This document shows, piece after piece, positions 47,420 through 55,475 of a DNA stretch of 64,000 nt (its first letter is position 1; every line of letters starts with the position of its first letter). The DNA comes from Sanguibacter hominis ATCC BAA-789 (lineage in GTDB: Bacteria > Actinomycetota > Actinomycetes > Actinomycetales > Cellulomonadaceae). The position numbers and the translations under genes were made by a program. Under the pieces are notes generated by a model, which did no database searches, was not told where the DNA came from, and was given only the letters and a program-made list of their open reading frames with translations. The stretch covers positions 1,240,001 to 1,304,000 of the forward strand of contig NZ_JAAXOW010000001.1 in the NCBI RefSeq assembly GCF_012396185.1, in the 5' to 3' direction.

Positions 47420-48500
47420 GAAGTCGTCAAGGAAGCCCTCTGCCAAGGCTCTTGCGTGGCCGCTCTTCGACCGGATCGTTGCCGATGGACTGAATGAATG
47501 GGGCACGTACACCAACCCGTGGATCAGGCATGAGGACGGATCCCTCCATTACCAGCCGGACTATCCGACGCTCCAGCGGCTCCTCGGCGTGCCCCTGCAC
47601 CTCAGGGCAGAGACGACCACCGGAGTACCCGCCCTTGCGATCGACGTATGGATTGCGTACGAATTGCGTCGCGCTGGCTTCGCACCGGACGTGGTCTGGC
47701 CGCGCGCCACGCACCCGCGGATCATGCCCTCCGCAATCACCGCACTGCTTGATGCCTTGCCAAAGGGTCAGGCCGCGGACCTCCGCGAGCGGTTGGCCAA
47801 GGAAGGCCACGTCCGGGGCGTTTCGCAGGCGAGCGCCAGCATCCTGGGTAAGAACTACCGCAAGCAGGTAGACGTCATCATCGCCGACTGGTCGACGGGA
47901 CCCGAACTTCTGATCTCGACCAAGCGTATGGACTCCTCCTATGGGAAGAACGCGCCGAACCGCGTAGAGGAGTCGTACGGCGATGCTAAGAACCTACGTC
48001 TCAGGCACCCGCTCGCCGCACTGGGTTTCGCGTTCGGGCTTCGCAATGACGTGTTCGATAGGGAGCCGCTCGCCGCGGAGTGGCTCCTTGACCTTCTTGG
48101 CAAGATGGGCCGCGAGGACGACGCCTACCACGCGACCTGCGTGATCCTGATGGAGTACGGCAAGGATGTGCCTGCTCTTCCGGACACTGGCGGCGACGAA
48201 GAACGCCGCGCGGCCGCCGCGGGCCTGGAGGGTCCTCCACCCGACGACGAGCCCGTCGAGGTAACGGAGTCGGAGATGGACCGCACATTGGCGCAGCTTC
48301 CGTGGGTCCGCATTGACCACAACCGCACACCGCAGAACCTCTCGCCTGCTACGTTCCTGGCAGCCATGGCGAACCACGTGCTAGAGACAACGCCCATCAA
48401 CATGCATGTTGCTGCGCGTCGGACGCGGTTCGAAGCTGCCGCATCCGATGAAGCCAACGCACTGCCAGGCGCACACCGACACAACGGAGATACGCGTTGA
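47409..48500 (+). CDS. Probable restriction endonuclease (PD-(D/E)XK-like)
   Basis: 363 residues, GTG start inside the methyltransferase 3' end. No family name recognised with certainty. A plausible nuclease centre is QVDVII (153-158) then ELLISTK (166-172), the beta-strand spacing of a PD-(D/E)XK fold with Ser in place of the usual acidic residue before Lys. RVEESYGDAKNL follows. The last 100 residues are charged and may be accessory. Directly after a PstI/BsuBI-like methylase, restriction is the natural role, but the recognition site cannot be read. Stop overlaps the DUF262 start (TTGA). Confidence 0.65.
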   Translation: MADEKSSRKPSAKALAWPLFDRIVADGLNEWGTYTNPWIRHEDGSLHYQPDYPTLQRLLGVPLHLRAETTTGVPALAIDVWIAYELRRAGFAPDVVWPRATHPRIMPSAITALLDALPKGQAADLRERLAKEGHVRGVSQASASILGKNYRKQVDVIIADWSTGPELLISTKRMDSSYGKNAPNRVEESYGDAKNLRLRHPLAALGFAFGLRNDVFDREPLAAEWLLDLLGKMGREDDAYHATCVILMEYGKDVPALPDTGGDEERRAAAAGLEGPPPDDEPVEVTESEMDRTLAQLPWVRIDHNRTPQNLSPATFLAAMANHVLETTPINMHVAARRTRFEAAASDEANALPGAHRHNGDTR

Positions 48501-49663
48501 AACTAGAGAAGTCCGACCTCCAGCTCGAGACGATCGTCACACGCATCCGTGCCGGCGAACTGGATCTTCAGCCGAACTTTCAGCGAGGTGAGATCTGGGA
48601 CACTAAACGCCGCCAACGGCTTATCGACACGATTCTGCGTGAGTGGTACGTGCCAGCGGTGCACATCGTCCTGGACTCCAACGGGGAAGAAGTCGTGCTT
48701 GACGGGCAACAACGCCTAGCTGCAATCAGGGACTTCTTCGACGATCGGGTGAAGATCGACGGCAGGATTGAACCCCATGACGAGTCGATCGCCAACCTGG
48801 ACGGCTTGAACTATTCGACGCTGCCTGCTGCCACCCGGAAGCTGGTCAACCGGTTTGTCCTGCCAATCATCACGTTGAGCCATTACGGAGCGCAAGAACC
48901 CAACGAGCTCTTCTTCCGGCTCAATCAGGCCTACAATCTGACGCCTCCAGAAAAGAGAAATGCTCTTCATGGACCCGCCCGTGACCAGGTGAAGCGCCTC
49001 GTCACGACCCTCATGGATGAGGGCTTGCTCGACATCTCAACTATCGGGTTCTCTAACGGGCGCCTCGCATACGATGACATTATCGCGCGCACGTGCGTCG
49101 CCCTCGAGGTCGGAACGCTGCAACGGCATATCAACAACAACGTCGTCGAAGAGTTCTACCGCGGTGAGCCGTTTACCGATGCAACAATCAACGGGGTTCT
49201 GCTTGCTGGGCGCGAACTGCTGGCACAGATTCAGAGGGTTCCAACCCGGGTTCGATTCAACAAGGGAACCCTTCAGACCTGGCTGGTCTACTGTCACTGG
49301 GCCCCAGTATTCACGGGGCCGCTTCACGAGACCATTCTGGCAGACTTCGAGGCGGACCGCTCATCTGTCAAGGCTGGAGACCTGCCAGTGCAGAGCACAG
49401 ACGCGCAGGTGCTCGCGGAAGTGCTCCGACAGTACGACGACCGCGCGTCATATCGCGTGACTGATGTGTCATCCGTGCGAATTCGCGACCTAGCTATCCA
49501 CATCTACTCGCAGATTCGCTACCACACGGCGGGTAGATATGGGTCCAATGAACTCCTGGAACGACTCCGTCTGGAGCCCGATTCCACACAGTCAACTATT
49601 GCCGGATTCGTCGATTCCTCGTCCTGGGGAGCGTCGCTCGGACAGGCGGAGATGGACTGTTGA
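48497..49663 (+). CDS. DUF262 protein without HNH domain
   Basis: 388 residues. DUF262 core is at the N-terminus: LQPNFQRGEIW (24-34), then EEVVLDGQQRLAAI (64-77), the conserved DGQQR motif of the ParB/sulfiredoxin-like NTPase fold found in GmrSD and SspE. The usual DUF1524 HNH nuclease half is absent; the remainder is helical. Start is TTG at 48497, overlapping the previous stop, with GGAGA ahead. Its own stop overlaps the next gene the same way. Probably senses or controls the partner ATPase or the restriction enzymes; inference only. Confidence 0.82.
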   Translation: MKLEKSDLQLETIVTRIRAGELDLQPNFQRGEIWDTKRRQRLIDTILREWYVPAVHIVLDSNGEEVVLDGQQRLAAIRDFFDDRVKIDGRIEPHDESIANLDGLNYSTLPAATRKLVNRFVLPIITLSHYGAQEPNELFFRLNQAYNLTPPEKRNALHGPARDQVKRLVTTLMDEGLLDISTIGFSNGRLAYDDIIARTCVALEVGTLQRHINNNVVEEFYRGEPFTDATINGVLLAGRELLAQIQRVPTRVRFNKGTLQTWLVYCHWAPVFTGPLHETILADFEADRSSVKAGDLPVQSTDAQVLAEVLRQYDDRASYRVTDVSSVRIRDLAIHIYSQIRYHTAGRYGSNELLERLRLEPDSTQSTIAGFVDSSSWGASLGQAEMDC

Positions 49664-50973
49664 GAAGTGCTGAGGAGGCAAGGCTTTGGCCGTCTCTGAG
49701 GAGGGCTGGCGGCACGAGACCGCGAGGAGTGTTCTCCTTCGAGGGTGCGAAGATCGATCTAGGGGATCCCTGCATAGTTCTCGGTGGGCTCAACGGATCG
49801 GGAAAATCTCGGGCGCTCCGGGCGTTGGCGGATTCGCTCGGAGATAAAGGGCTGCTTGTCAATTTGCACGAGTTGTGCGAGCGGGTCTTGACTGTCTTGC
49901 GTTCGCGAGATGATTTCGTGGATATGAAGAATGAGTTCGGGCGAGTCGGTCCGGATGATAAGCGGCGAAGTGACGTAGAGCGAGCTGTCGGGCGCGAGTA
50001 TGAAAGCGTCGACTGGTATGCACTCGAGATCGAGTCGAGTGACTCCTCGTACAGCGACGGGTTTGGCGGTGCTGAAGTCGAGTTGCTTCCGTACTTTGAT
50101 GTCGGATACCGTGGCGTTCGATACACATCCCGCGACATGGGTCTTGGCGAGCTCTCGGTTCACCTATTGTTCTGGATCCTCGAGCAACATCGGGAGAGAT
50201 CCGACATAACATTGATTCTGGATGAGCCGGATGCATACCTCCCTCCGGTCGGATCCTCGGCCCTGTTGACGCGCCTTCTGCGAGTGTGCCTCGACCGAGG
50301 CTGGCGGATTGTGGTTGCGAGCCACGCGTCGACCATGATCTCGGAGGCTCTCGCGCAGGAGGCGTTCGTCTTGCTCCGTGTGGATGAGTCGGGTAGGACG
50401 ATGGCTGTTCATTCGCGTGACGACGCCTCGCTTGCGGACCTGCTAGTGGGGGATCCGGTCGTTCGAAGAGTTCTGTTTGTTGAGGACGAGTCCGCGTTTA
50501 CCCTGACGAGGGTCCTTGTTGAGGTGATGGGTCAGCGGGCATCGAGAGAGACGGCGATTGTCTGGGGCGATGGATCTGGGTACATGGTAGAGCTGCAGCG
50601 CCATTTGCCGAAACCTCCCGAATCGGCGGTCCGGTTTGCCTATGTGTTTGACGGTGACAAGCGCTCTGAGGTATTTGAGTCGAAGAGTCGTCGCTGGCCA
50701 GCATTGTTTCTGCCTACAGATCTTGACCCCGATGAACTCTTCAAGTCGCTTCGGCTTGAATATGCCGAGTTAGCGCACCGTCTACGTGTCCCCGTGAGCG
50801 AGCTTCAGGCGCGGATGGATCTCCTCGAGGGCAAGGACTCCCACGATTGGGTGAACGACTTGGCAACTGCATATGGGCGCACGCGCGTTCTGAGGAGTCT
50901 TGCAGAGTTGTGGGTTGACAAGAACAGTGACCAGGCATCCGCGTTTGTCGACGATCTCCGGAGAGTGCTGTAG
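49660..50973 (+). CDS. ABC-type ATPase fused to TOPRIM-like domain (OLD/PARIS-like)
   Basis: 437 residues. Walker A is GGLNGSGKS (42-50), the ABC signature is GLGELS (161-166), Walker B is ITLILDEPDAYL (183-194), and the H-loop is VVASHAST. A C-terminal half starts RRVLFVEDESAF (269-280, Glu275 or 277) and has YVFDGDKR (328-335), the acidic pattern of a TOPRIM nuclease. This architecture matches OLD-like and PARIS-type defence ATPases, here unusually short and in one chain. TTG start overlapping the DUF262 stop. Its codon use is markedly more AT-ending than that of housekeeping genes. Confidence 0.82.
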   Translation: MRSAEEARLWPSLRRAGGTRPRGVFSFEGAKIDLGDPCIVLGGLNGSGKSRALRALADSLGDKGLLVNLHELCERVLTVLRSRDDFVDMKNEFGRVGPDDKRRSDVERAVGREYESVDWYALEIESSDSSYSDGFGGAEVELLPYFDVGYRGVRYTSRDMGLGELSVHLLFWILEQHRERSDITLILDEPDAYLPPVGSSALLTRLLRVCLDRGWRIVVASHASTMISEALAQEAFVLLRVDESGRTMAVHSRDDASLADLLVGDPVVRRVLFVEDESAFTLTRVLVEVMGQRASRETAIVWGDGSGYMVELQRHLPKPPESAVRFAYVFDGDKRSEVFESKSRRWPALFLPTDLDPDELFKSLRLEYAELAHRLRVPVSELQARMDLLEGKDSHDWVNDLATAYGRTRVLRSLAELWVDKNSDQASAFVDDLRRVL

Positions 50974-51257
50974 TTGATTTGCTCCCTGATTGCCTGCTCG
51001 CTGGGGCGGGGGCCAAGGACCACGCGACTGCACTCGACTACCCTCGAAGTCGGGAGCAGCGGCCGAGGACCGCGGCTCACATTGCCGTTATGGATCATGC
51101 CCTGATGACGCGCGGGCGGTCGTGAGGAAGAGGAAGGTGTCGACCTGCAGGATGGAGGTACCCGTGCACCCGCCTGATTGAGGGACCAACCTCTCATAAT
51201 CCACGTTTGCGCCCCTCCGATCCCTGCCGGAAGATCGCGCCTCGTGCAGCGCTGCCA
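50974..51257. other. Intergenic segment after the defence operon
   Basis: 284 bases with no gene I can support; no hairpin terminator is obvious. Confidence 0.4.
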
Positions 51258-52063
51258 AAACCGTCGATCGCTCACATCGCCGCGAATGCAGGTTTGGCGC
51301 GGGCGACGGTGACGAAGCAGCTGCGACGTCACGAGGCCCTCATGGAGGGGGCTGGGGGAGACCGTTCTTTGCGTGGCGCGCCCGAGTCCCACGCAGACCA
51401 CGACTTACGTGGCCACTCGCATCGTAAACCTGTGCCGAACCCACAAGCTGACCGCCCGGCAGCTCTACCTCTAGTTGCCCCGCGAGAGCCACCAGATCGC
51501 ACCCGCGGCGGTCGCGCGGAGGCTGCGCCGGCTGGGCATTTTCTCGCGCCGGGACATCGACCCCACGGGCGCTACCATTCGCACCATCGCTGTGATCGCG
51601 GCTCGCTATCCGGGGCGCATGTCTGACCTGGGTGTCAAGGAGGTGGGGCGCATCTCCGACGTCGGTGGTTGGCGCGCCCACAGCCGCGGCTTCGACCAGG
51701 TGGAGCCCGTCGACCTTGGGAGGCGCAAAGGTGCTCGGGCAGAGTGTGTCCACCTGCACTCGGCCCTCCACGCCCCTTCCGCTTCGCTCCACCGAATCCC
51801 GATCCGACGCGAAGGTCAACCTGATGATCGGTTTCTGTGCCCGCGCCAGGGCGTTTTGCCGTGTGTGGCATCAGCCGGACCGAGCGGCTGGTGAATGACA
51901 ACGGCTCAAACGGCCGGGCGAACGCCTTCCGCCGCGCCGTGCTCCCCCGACTCGCCGTCACCGGCGCATCCGCCCGCACACCCAAGAACAAAGGCAAGGT
52001 TGATCGCTACAACCGCACCGAGGCCGCAGCGCAGTCGGGATCCGGCCCTCGGCTTCATCTCCG
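51258..52063 (+). pseudogene. Decayed IS481-family transposase
   Basis: Fragments in different frames together resemble an IS481 transposase. An N-terminal HTH (SIAHIAANAGLARATVTK) comes first. After a frameshift, TRIVNLCRTHKLTARQLYL runs into a TAG stop at 51472, then continues LPRESHQIAPAAVARRLRRL and RDIDPTGATIRTIAVI. After further shifts come LVNDNGSNGRANAFRRAV and KGKVDRYNR. The first catalytic Asp region reads SALHAPSASL, with the Asp lost, and the final Glu appears as Asp. It is not functional. No intact terminal repeats found. Confidence 0.85.
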
Positions 52064-52315
52064 ACCGTGCGCCATCAACCGCATGACACAGAGTTTTTAG
52101 CGATGGAGGGCCGTAAAATAGTGGCCCTATTAGGATTGCCAATCGACGCGTCAGACGCGAACGCTGGACATTCGATTGAGCCCGGGTGTTGCCGACCTCT
52201 CACACGATGCCCCGGCATCACTTCGTGCAGCTGTGACTCGTCTAGAATCGCGCGAACTACGGTGGCGTACAGATGACGACTCCGCTTCGCGGCAACGATG
52301 CAGAGAGGCGCTGAC
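52064..52315. other. Intergenic tail of the mobile region
   Basis: 252 bases without a gene. A short hairpin-like AGGGCC/GGCCCT pair lies near 52107-52128. TCTAGAATC (52241-52249) repeats a sequence at 45672. Confidence 0.4.
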
Positions 52316-53404
52316 CTACATCCAGCGGTTGCGGCGGAAGAGCAGCCACAGGCTCACGCCGAGCGCGACCATGAGCCCCAGAGCCATGGGATACCCGAGA
52401 GCCCAGTGCAGCTCGGGCATGTGGTCGAAGTTCATGCCGTAGATCGCGCCGACGAGAGTCGGCGCGAACAGGATGGCGGCCCACCCCGAGATCTTCTTCA
52501 TGTTCTCGTTCTGACGCTGGTTGACGAGGGTCGCGTTCACGTTGAGGATCTGCGTGAGCGCCTCTCGCAGCTCGGCGATCGCACCAGTGACCCGCGTCAG
52601 GTTGTCGAGAACGTCCTGCAGGTACGCGTGCAGACCCGGGTGGATCTCGTGGTGGTCGGACCCTGCCTGCAAGGCTTCGACGACGTCCATCAGGGGAACG
52701 GCCGCGTGCTGCAGGTCGATGATCTCGCGCGTCAGGCGGTAGATGCGCTCGGCGACCGCGTCATCGCCGTCGAAGACCTGCCGTTCGATCGCCTCCCGGT
52801 CCGCCTCGAGGTCCGCCACGACCTGGACATAACCGCCGACGGCGGTGTTCAGGAAAGAATGGACGATCGACTCTGCGCCCAGGCGGAGCACGGCGGGGTC
52901 GCGCGTCAGCCGGTGGACATCCCCCAACGACTCGCCGTCGCGCGCCTGGCACAGGATGACGACGATGTTGGCGCGCAGCAGCAGGTGGAACTCGGTGACC
53001 CGCACATCCTCGGTGGGGTCGTCGTACGACGCGAGGCGCGCCACCACGAACAGCACGTCCCCGTAGCGCTCGAGCTTGGGTCGCTGACCTGCCTTGAGCA
53101 GGTCCTCCACGACCAGCGGGTGCAGGTCCCACGCCTGACCGAGGAGAGCGACCTGCTCCGCCGTCGGCATGTCGTACTCCAGGACCACCAACGTGTCCGG
53201 GTCAGTCGCCGCCGCAGCGAACGCTGCATCAGCCGCGTCGTCGGACGCCTCGACGCCGACCGTCTGGGACTCCAGCACCTGACCGTCGCGCAACCGGGAC
53301 ACGCGCAACGCTGGGAGGCGCGGTTCGTCAGGGACTACGTCGTGTCGTGCCACGAGGTCGAGGAGACGCCGCGAACGGTCGTGACGGCTGGATCTCGTAG
53401 GCAT
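52316..53404 (-). CDS. corA: CorA-type divalent metal ion transporter
   Basis: 362-residue pentameric channel for Mg2+ or Co2+. A large cytosolic funnel domain fills the first 300 residues; then come two membrane helices with the GMN selectivity motif (YGMNFDHMPEL). The short charged tail ends RRNRWM. ATG at 53404 with GGAGA upstream. Confidence 0.96.
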   Translation of the reverse strand: MPTRSSRHDRSRRLLDLVARHDVVPDEPRLPALRVSRLRDGQVLESQTVGVEASDDAADAAFAAAATDPDTLVVLEYDMPTAEQVALLGQAWDLHPLVVEDLLKAGQRPKLERYGDVLFVVARLASYDDPTEDVRVTEFHLLLRANIVVILCQARDGESLGDVHRLTRDPAVLRLGAESIVHSFLNTAVGGYVQVVADLEADREAIERQVFDGDDAVAERIYRLTREIIDLQHAAVPLMDVVEALQAGSDHHEIHPGLHAYLQDVLDNLTRVTGAIAELREALTQILNVNATLVNQRQNENMKKISGWAAILFAPTLVGAIYGMNFDHMPELHWALGYPMALGLMVALGVSLWLLFRRNRWM

Positions 53405-53455
53405 GAGCTCTCCTCGGGAGGTGGTCCCCTCGAGCCTAGCCAGCCGTTGCCCGGA

Positions 53456-53914
53456 TCAGCCGCGGCGTCGCAGCCGGACCACCGGGATGAGGCGGTCCGT
53501 CTTCTCCTCGTACTTCGTGAACCGCGGCACCTCGCGCGTGATCAGGTCCCATGCAGCCGCGCGTTCGTCGCCGTGCAGCTCCTCGGCGTCGACCGGGAAC
53601 CGCTGACCGTCCAGCTCCACGCTCACCCGGTCTGGGTGGGCGGCCATGTTCAGGTACCAGGCAGGATTCTCCACGGCGCCGTTCGCGGAGGCGACGACGT
53701 ACCAGCCGCCGTCGGGCGCGCTGAACCTTGCGACCGGCGTCGTGCGCTCCTCGCCGCTCTTCCGGCCTACCGTGTGCAGCACGAGCAGGTCCATGCCCAT
53801 CGCCTGCCCACCCGTCCGGCGCACGCGGCGCGTCGCAAGCTTGTTGACCAGGCGCATGACGGGTCCGCGCGGCATCGCGCCGCCACGGGTCCCGCTCGGG
53901 TGACTGAAGCTCAT
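53456..53914 (-). CDS. Deazaflavin (F420)-dependent nitroreductase family protein
   Basis: 152 residues, DDN/nitroreductase family split-barrel. Signature LVLHTVGRKSGEERTTPV, then WYVVASANGA and PAWYLNMAAHP. Family members bind F420 or related flavins and reduce various substrates. GGAGGAGA precedes the ATG at 53914, fixing the start. Confidence 0.92.
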   Translation of the reverse strand: MSFSHPSGTRGGAMPRGPVMRLVNKLATRRVRRTGGQAMGMDLLVLHTVGRKSGEERTTPVARFSAPDGGWYVVASANGAVENPAWYLNMAAHPDRVSVELDGQRFPVDAEELHGDERAAAWDLITREVPRFTKYEEKTDRLIPVVRLRRRG

Positions 53915-54026
53915 GGCTCTCCTCCGGCTCGTCGTGCCTCGACCTCCACTATCGCCCCGGCCCGGTGGCGCGACCACCCCGCGGGGCGACCCGCGGAGCC
54001 TCGGGATCTGGTGAGGTGCGGCGACG

Positions 54027-55250
54027 TCAGGCGGTCGCGCGCGTGGCCTCGGGCCGCCGGTGCTGGTCGACGACGGCGTTGAGCCGCTGCGACATGACCA
54101 GACCCAGCACGGCGAGCGCCGTGAGGAAGACGGGGAACGTCCACGTGCCGACGCCGCTCGAGAGCAGGCCGAACAGCGGCGGGGCGAGGGTCGACCCGAC
54201 ATACGCGGCAGCCATCTGGACGCCGATGATCGCCTGGGAGTTCTCCCGGCCGAAGTTCGCGGGCGTCGAGTGGATGATCGCCGGGTAGATCGGTGCGCAG
54301 CCGAGGCCCGCGATGACGAGCCCGGCCAGCGCGACGACGTCGGTCCCGAGAGGGAGCAACACCATGACCGTGCCGAGCCCGACCGTCGTGAAGCCCCAGC
54401 GGATGAGGAGCCGGTCCCCGATGCGGTCGGCGACGAAGCCGGCGAGGAACCGTCCGCCGGTCACGCCGAGCAGGAAGAGCGACGCGAACGCAGCGGCGGT
54501 CGCGGGCTCGACGGCGCGCTCCGTCACGAGGTACGTCGACGCCCACACCATCGCCGTCGTCTCGAGCGCGCAGTACGCGAAGAACGCGACGAGCACCGGC
54601 GCAACCCCGGGGATGCGCAGCGCACGGGCGAGGGAGAGCGGCGCAGCGTCGTCGGCTGCGGGCTCGGGCGTGGCGTCCGCGGCGTCGGGCGCGCGCAGCG
54701 CGTTGACCCTCCGCCAGAGCGGGAGCGTCGCGACGAGCGCGACCGTGAGGACGACCTGGATCAGGCCGACCGTGCGGTAGGCCCCCGACCATCCCTGCCC
54801 GGACGTGAGCGCGTAGCTCATGATGAACGGGCTGATCGACGCGCCGACGCCCCAGAAGCTGTGGAGCCAGTTCATGTGACGCGCCGCGTAGTGCAGGGCC
54901 ACGTAGTTGTTGAGCGCCGCGTCGACCGCCCCGGCGCCCAGGCCGTAGGGGATCGCCCACAGGCAGATCATCCAGAACTGGTCGGACAGCGAGAACCCGA
55001 TGAGTGCAGCAGCCGTCATGCCCACGCTCGTCGCGGTCACCAGGCCCGCACCGAACCGGCGGGTCAGACGGTCGGACGCGAGGCTCGAGAGGATCGTGCC
55101 GCTCGCGATGACCATCGTGACGATGCCCGCGAAAGCGAGCGGCACCCCGAGGTCCTTGTGCATGACGGGCCAGCCGGCACCGACGAGCGAGTCGGGGAGA
55201 CCGAGGCTCACGAAGGCGACGTAGATGATCGAGAGGAGAGCCGCGTACAT
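54027..55250 (-). CDS. MFS transporter (FucP/YfkF-like)
   Basis: 407 residues with 12 membrane helices. Starts ALLSIIYVAFVSLGLPDSLVG, with GLPDS typical of this MFS subgroup. Motif A-like loops are SDRLTRRFG (loop 2-3) and ADRIGDRLLIR (loop 8-9). Sugar or metabolite transport is possible; substrate unknown. ATG at 55250 with AGGA ahead. Confidence 0.92.
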   Translation of the reverse strand: MYAALLSIIYVAFVSLGLPDSLVGAGWPVMHKDLGVPLAFAGIVTMVIASGTILSSLASDRLTRRFGAGLVTATSVGMTAAALIGFSLSDQFWMICLWAIPYGLGAGAVDAALNNYVALHYAARHMNWLHSFWGVGASISPFIMSYALTSGQGWSGAYRTVGLIQVVLTVALVATLPLWRRVNALRAPDAADATPEPAADDAAPLSLARALRIPGVAPVLVAFFAYCALETTAMVWASTYLVTERAVEPATAAAFASLFLLGVTGGRFLAGFVADRIGDRLLIRWGFTTVGLGTVMVLLPLGTDVVALAGLVIAGLGCAPIYPAIIHSTPANFGRENSQAIIGVQMAAAYVGSTLAPPLFGLLSSGVGTWTFPVFLTALAVLGLVMSQRLNAVVDQHRRPEATRATA

Positions 55251-55475
55251 GGCGGGTCCTGCCTTTCGTGCGGGTTGCGGGGAGCCGCACCTGGCGGCCA
55301 CGTGCGGTCCGAGCCTAGCGACTGTCGACGCCACGGTCGAAACGTTACGACCGCGGCGTCGGGAGAGGCCCGGCGGGCCCGGCGTGCGTCGACAGGACCG
55401 GGCGCCGACCCGGGGTGCCGCCGCCATGTCCGAATCCCGCCAGACGCAGGTGGCGGGAGGTGGTGGACTGTCCCC

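Noticed and set aside
51475-51894. Intact transposase gene of 139 codons
   Set aside because: It begins right after an in-frame stop and lacks the catalytic residues; it is part of the broken IS481 gene.
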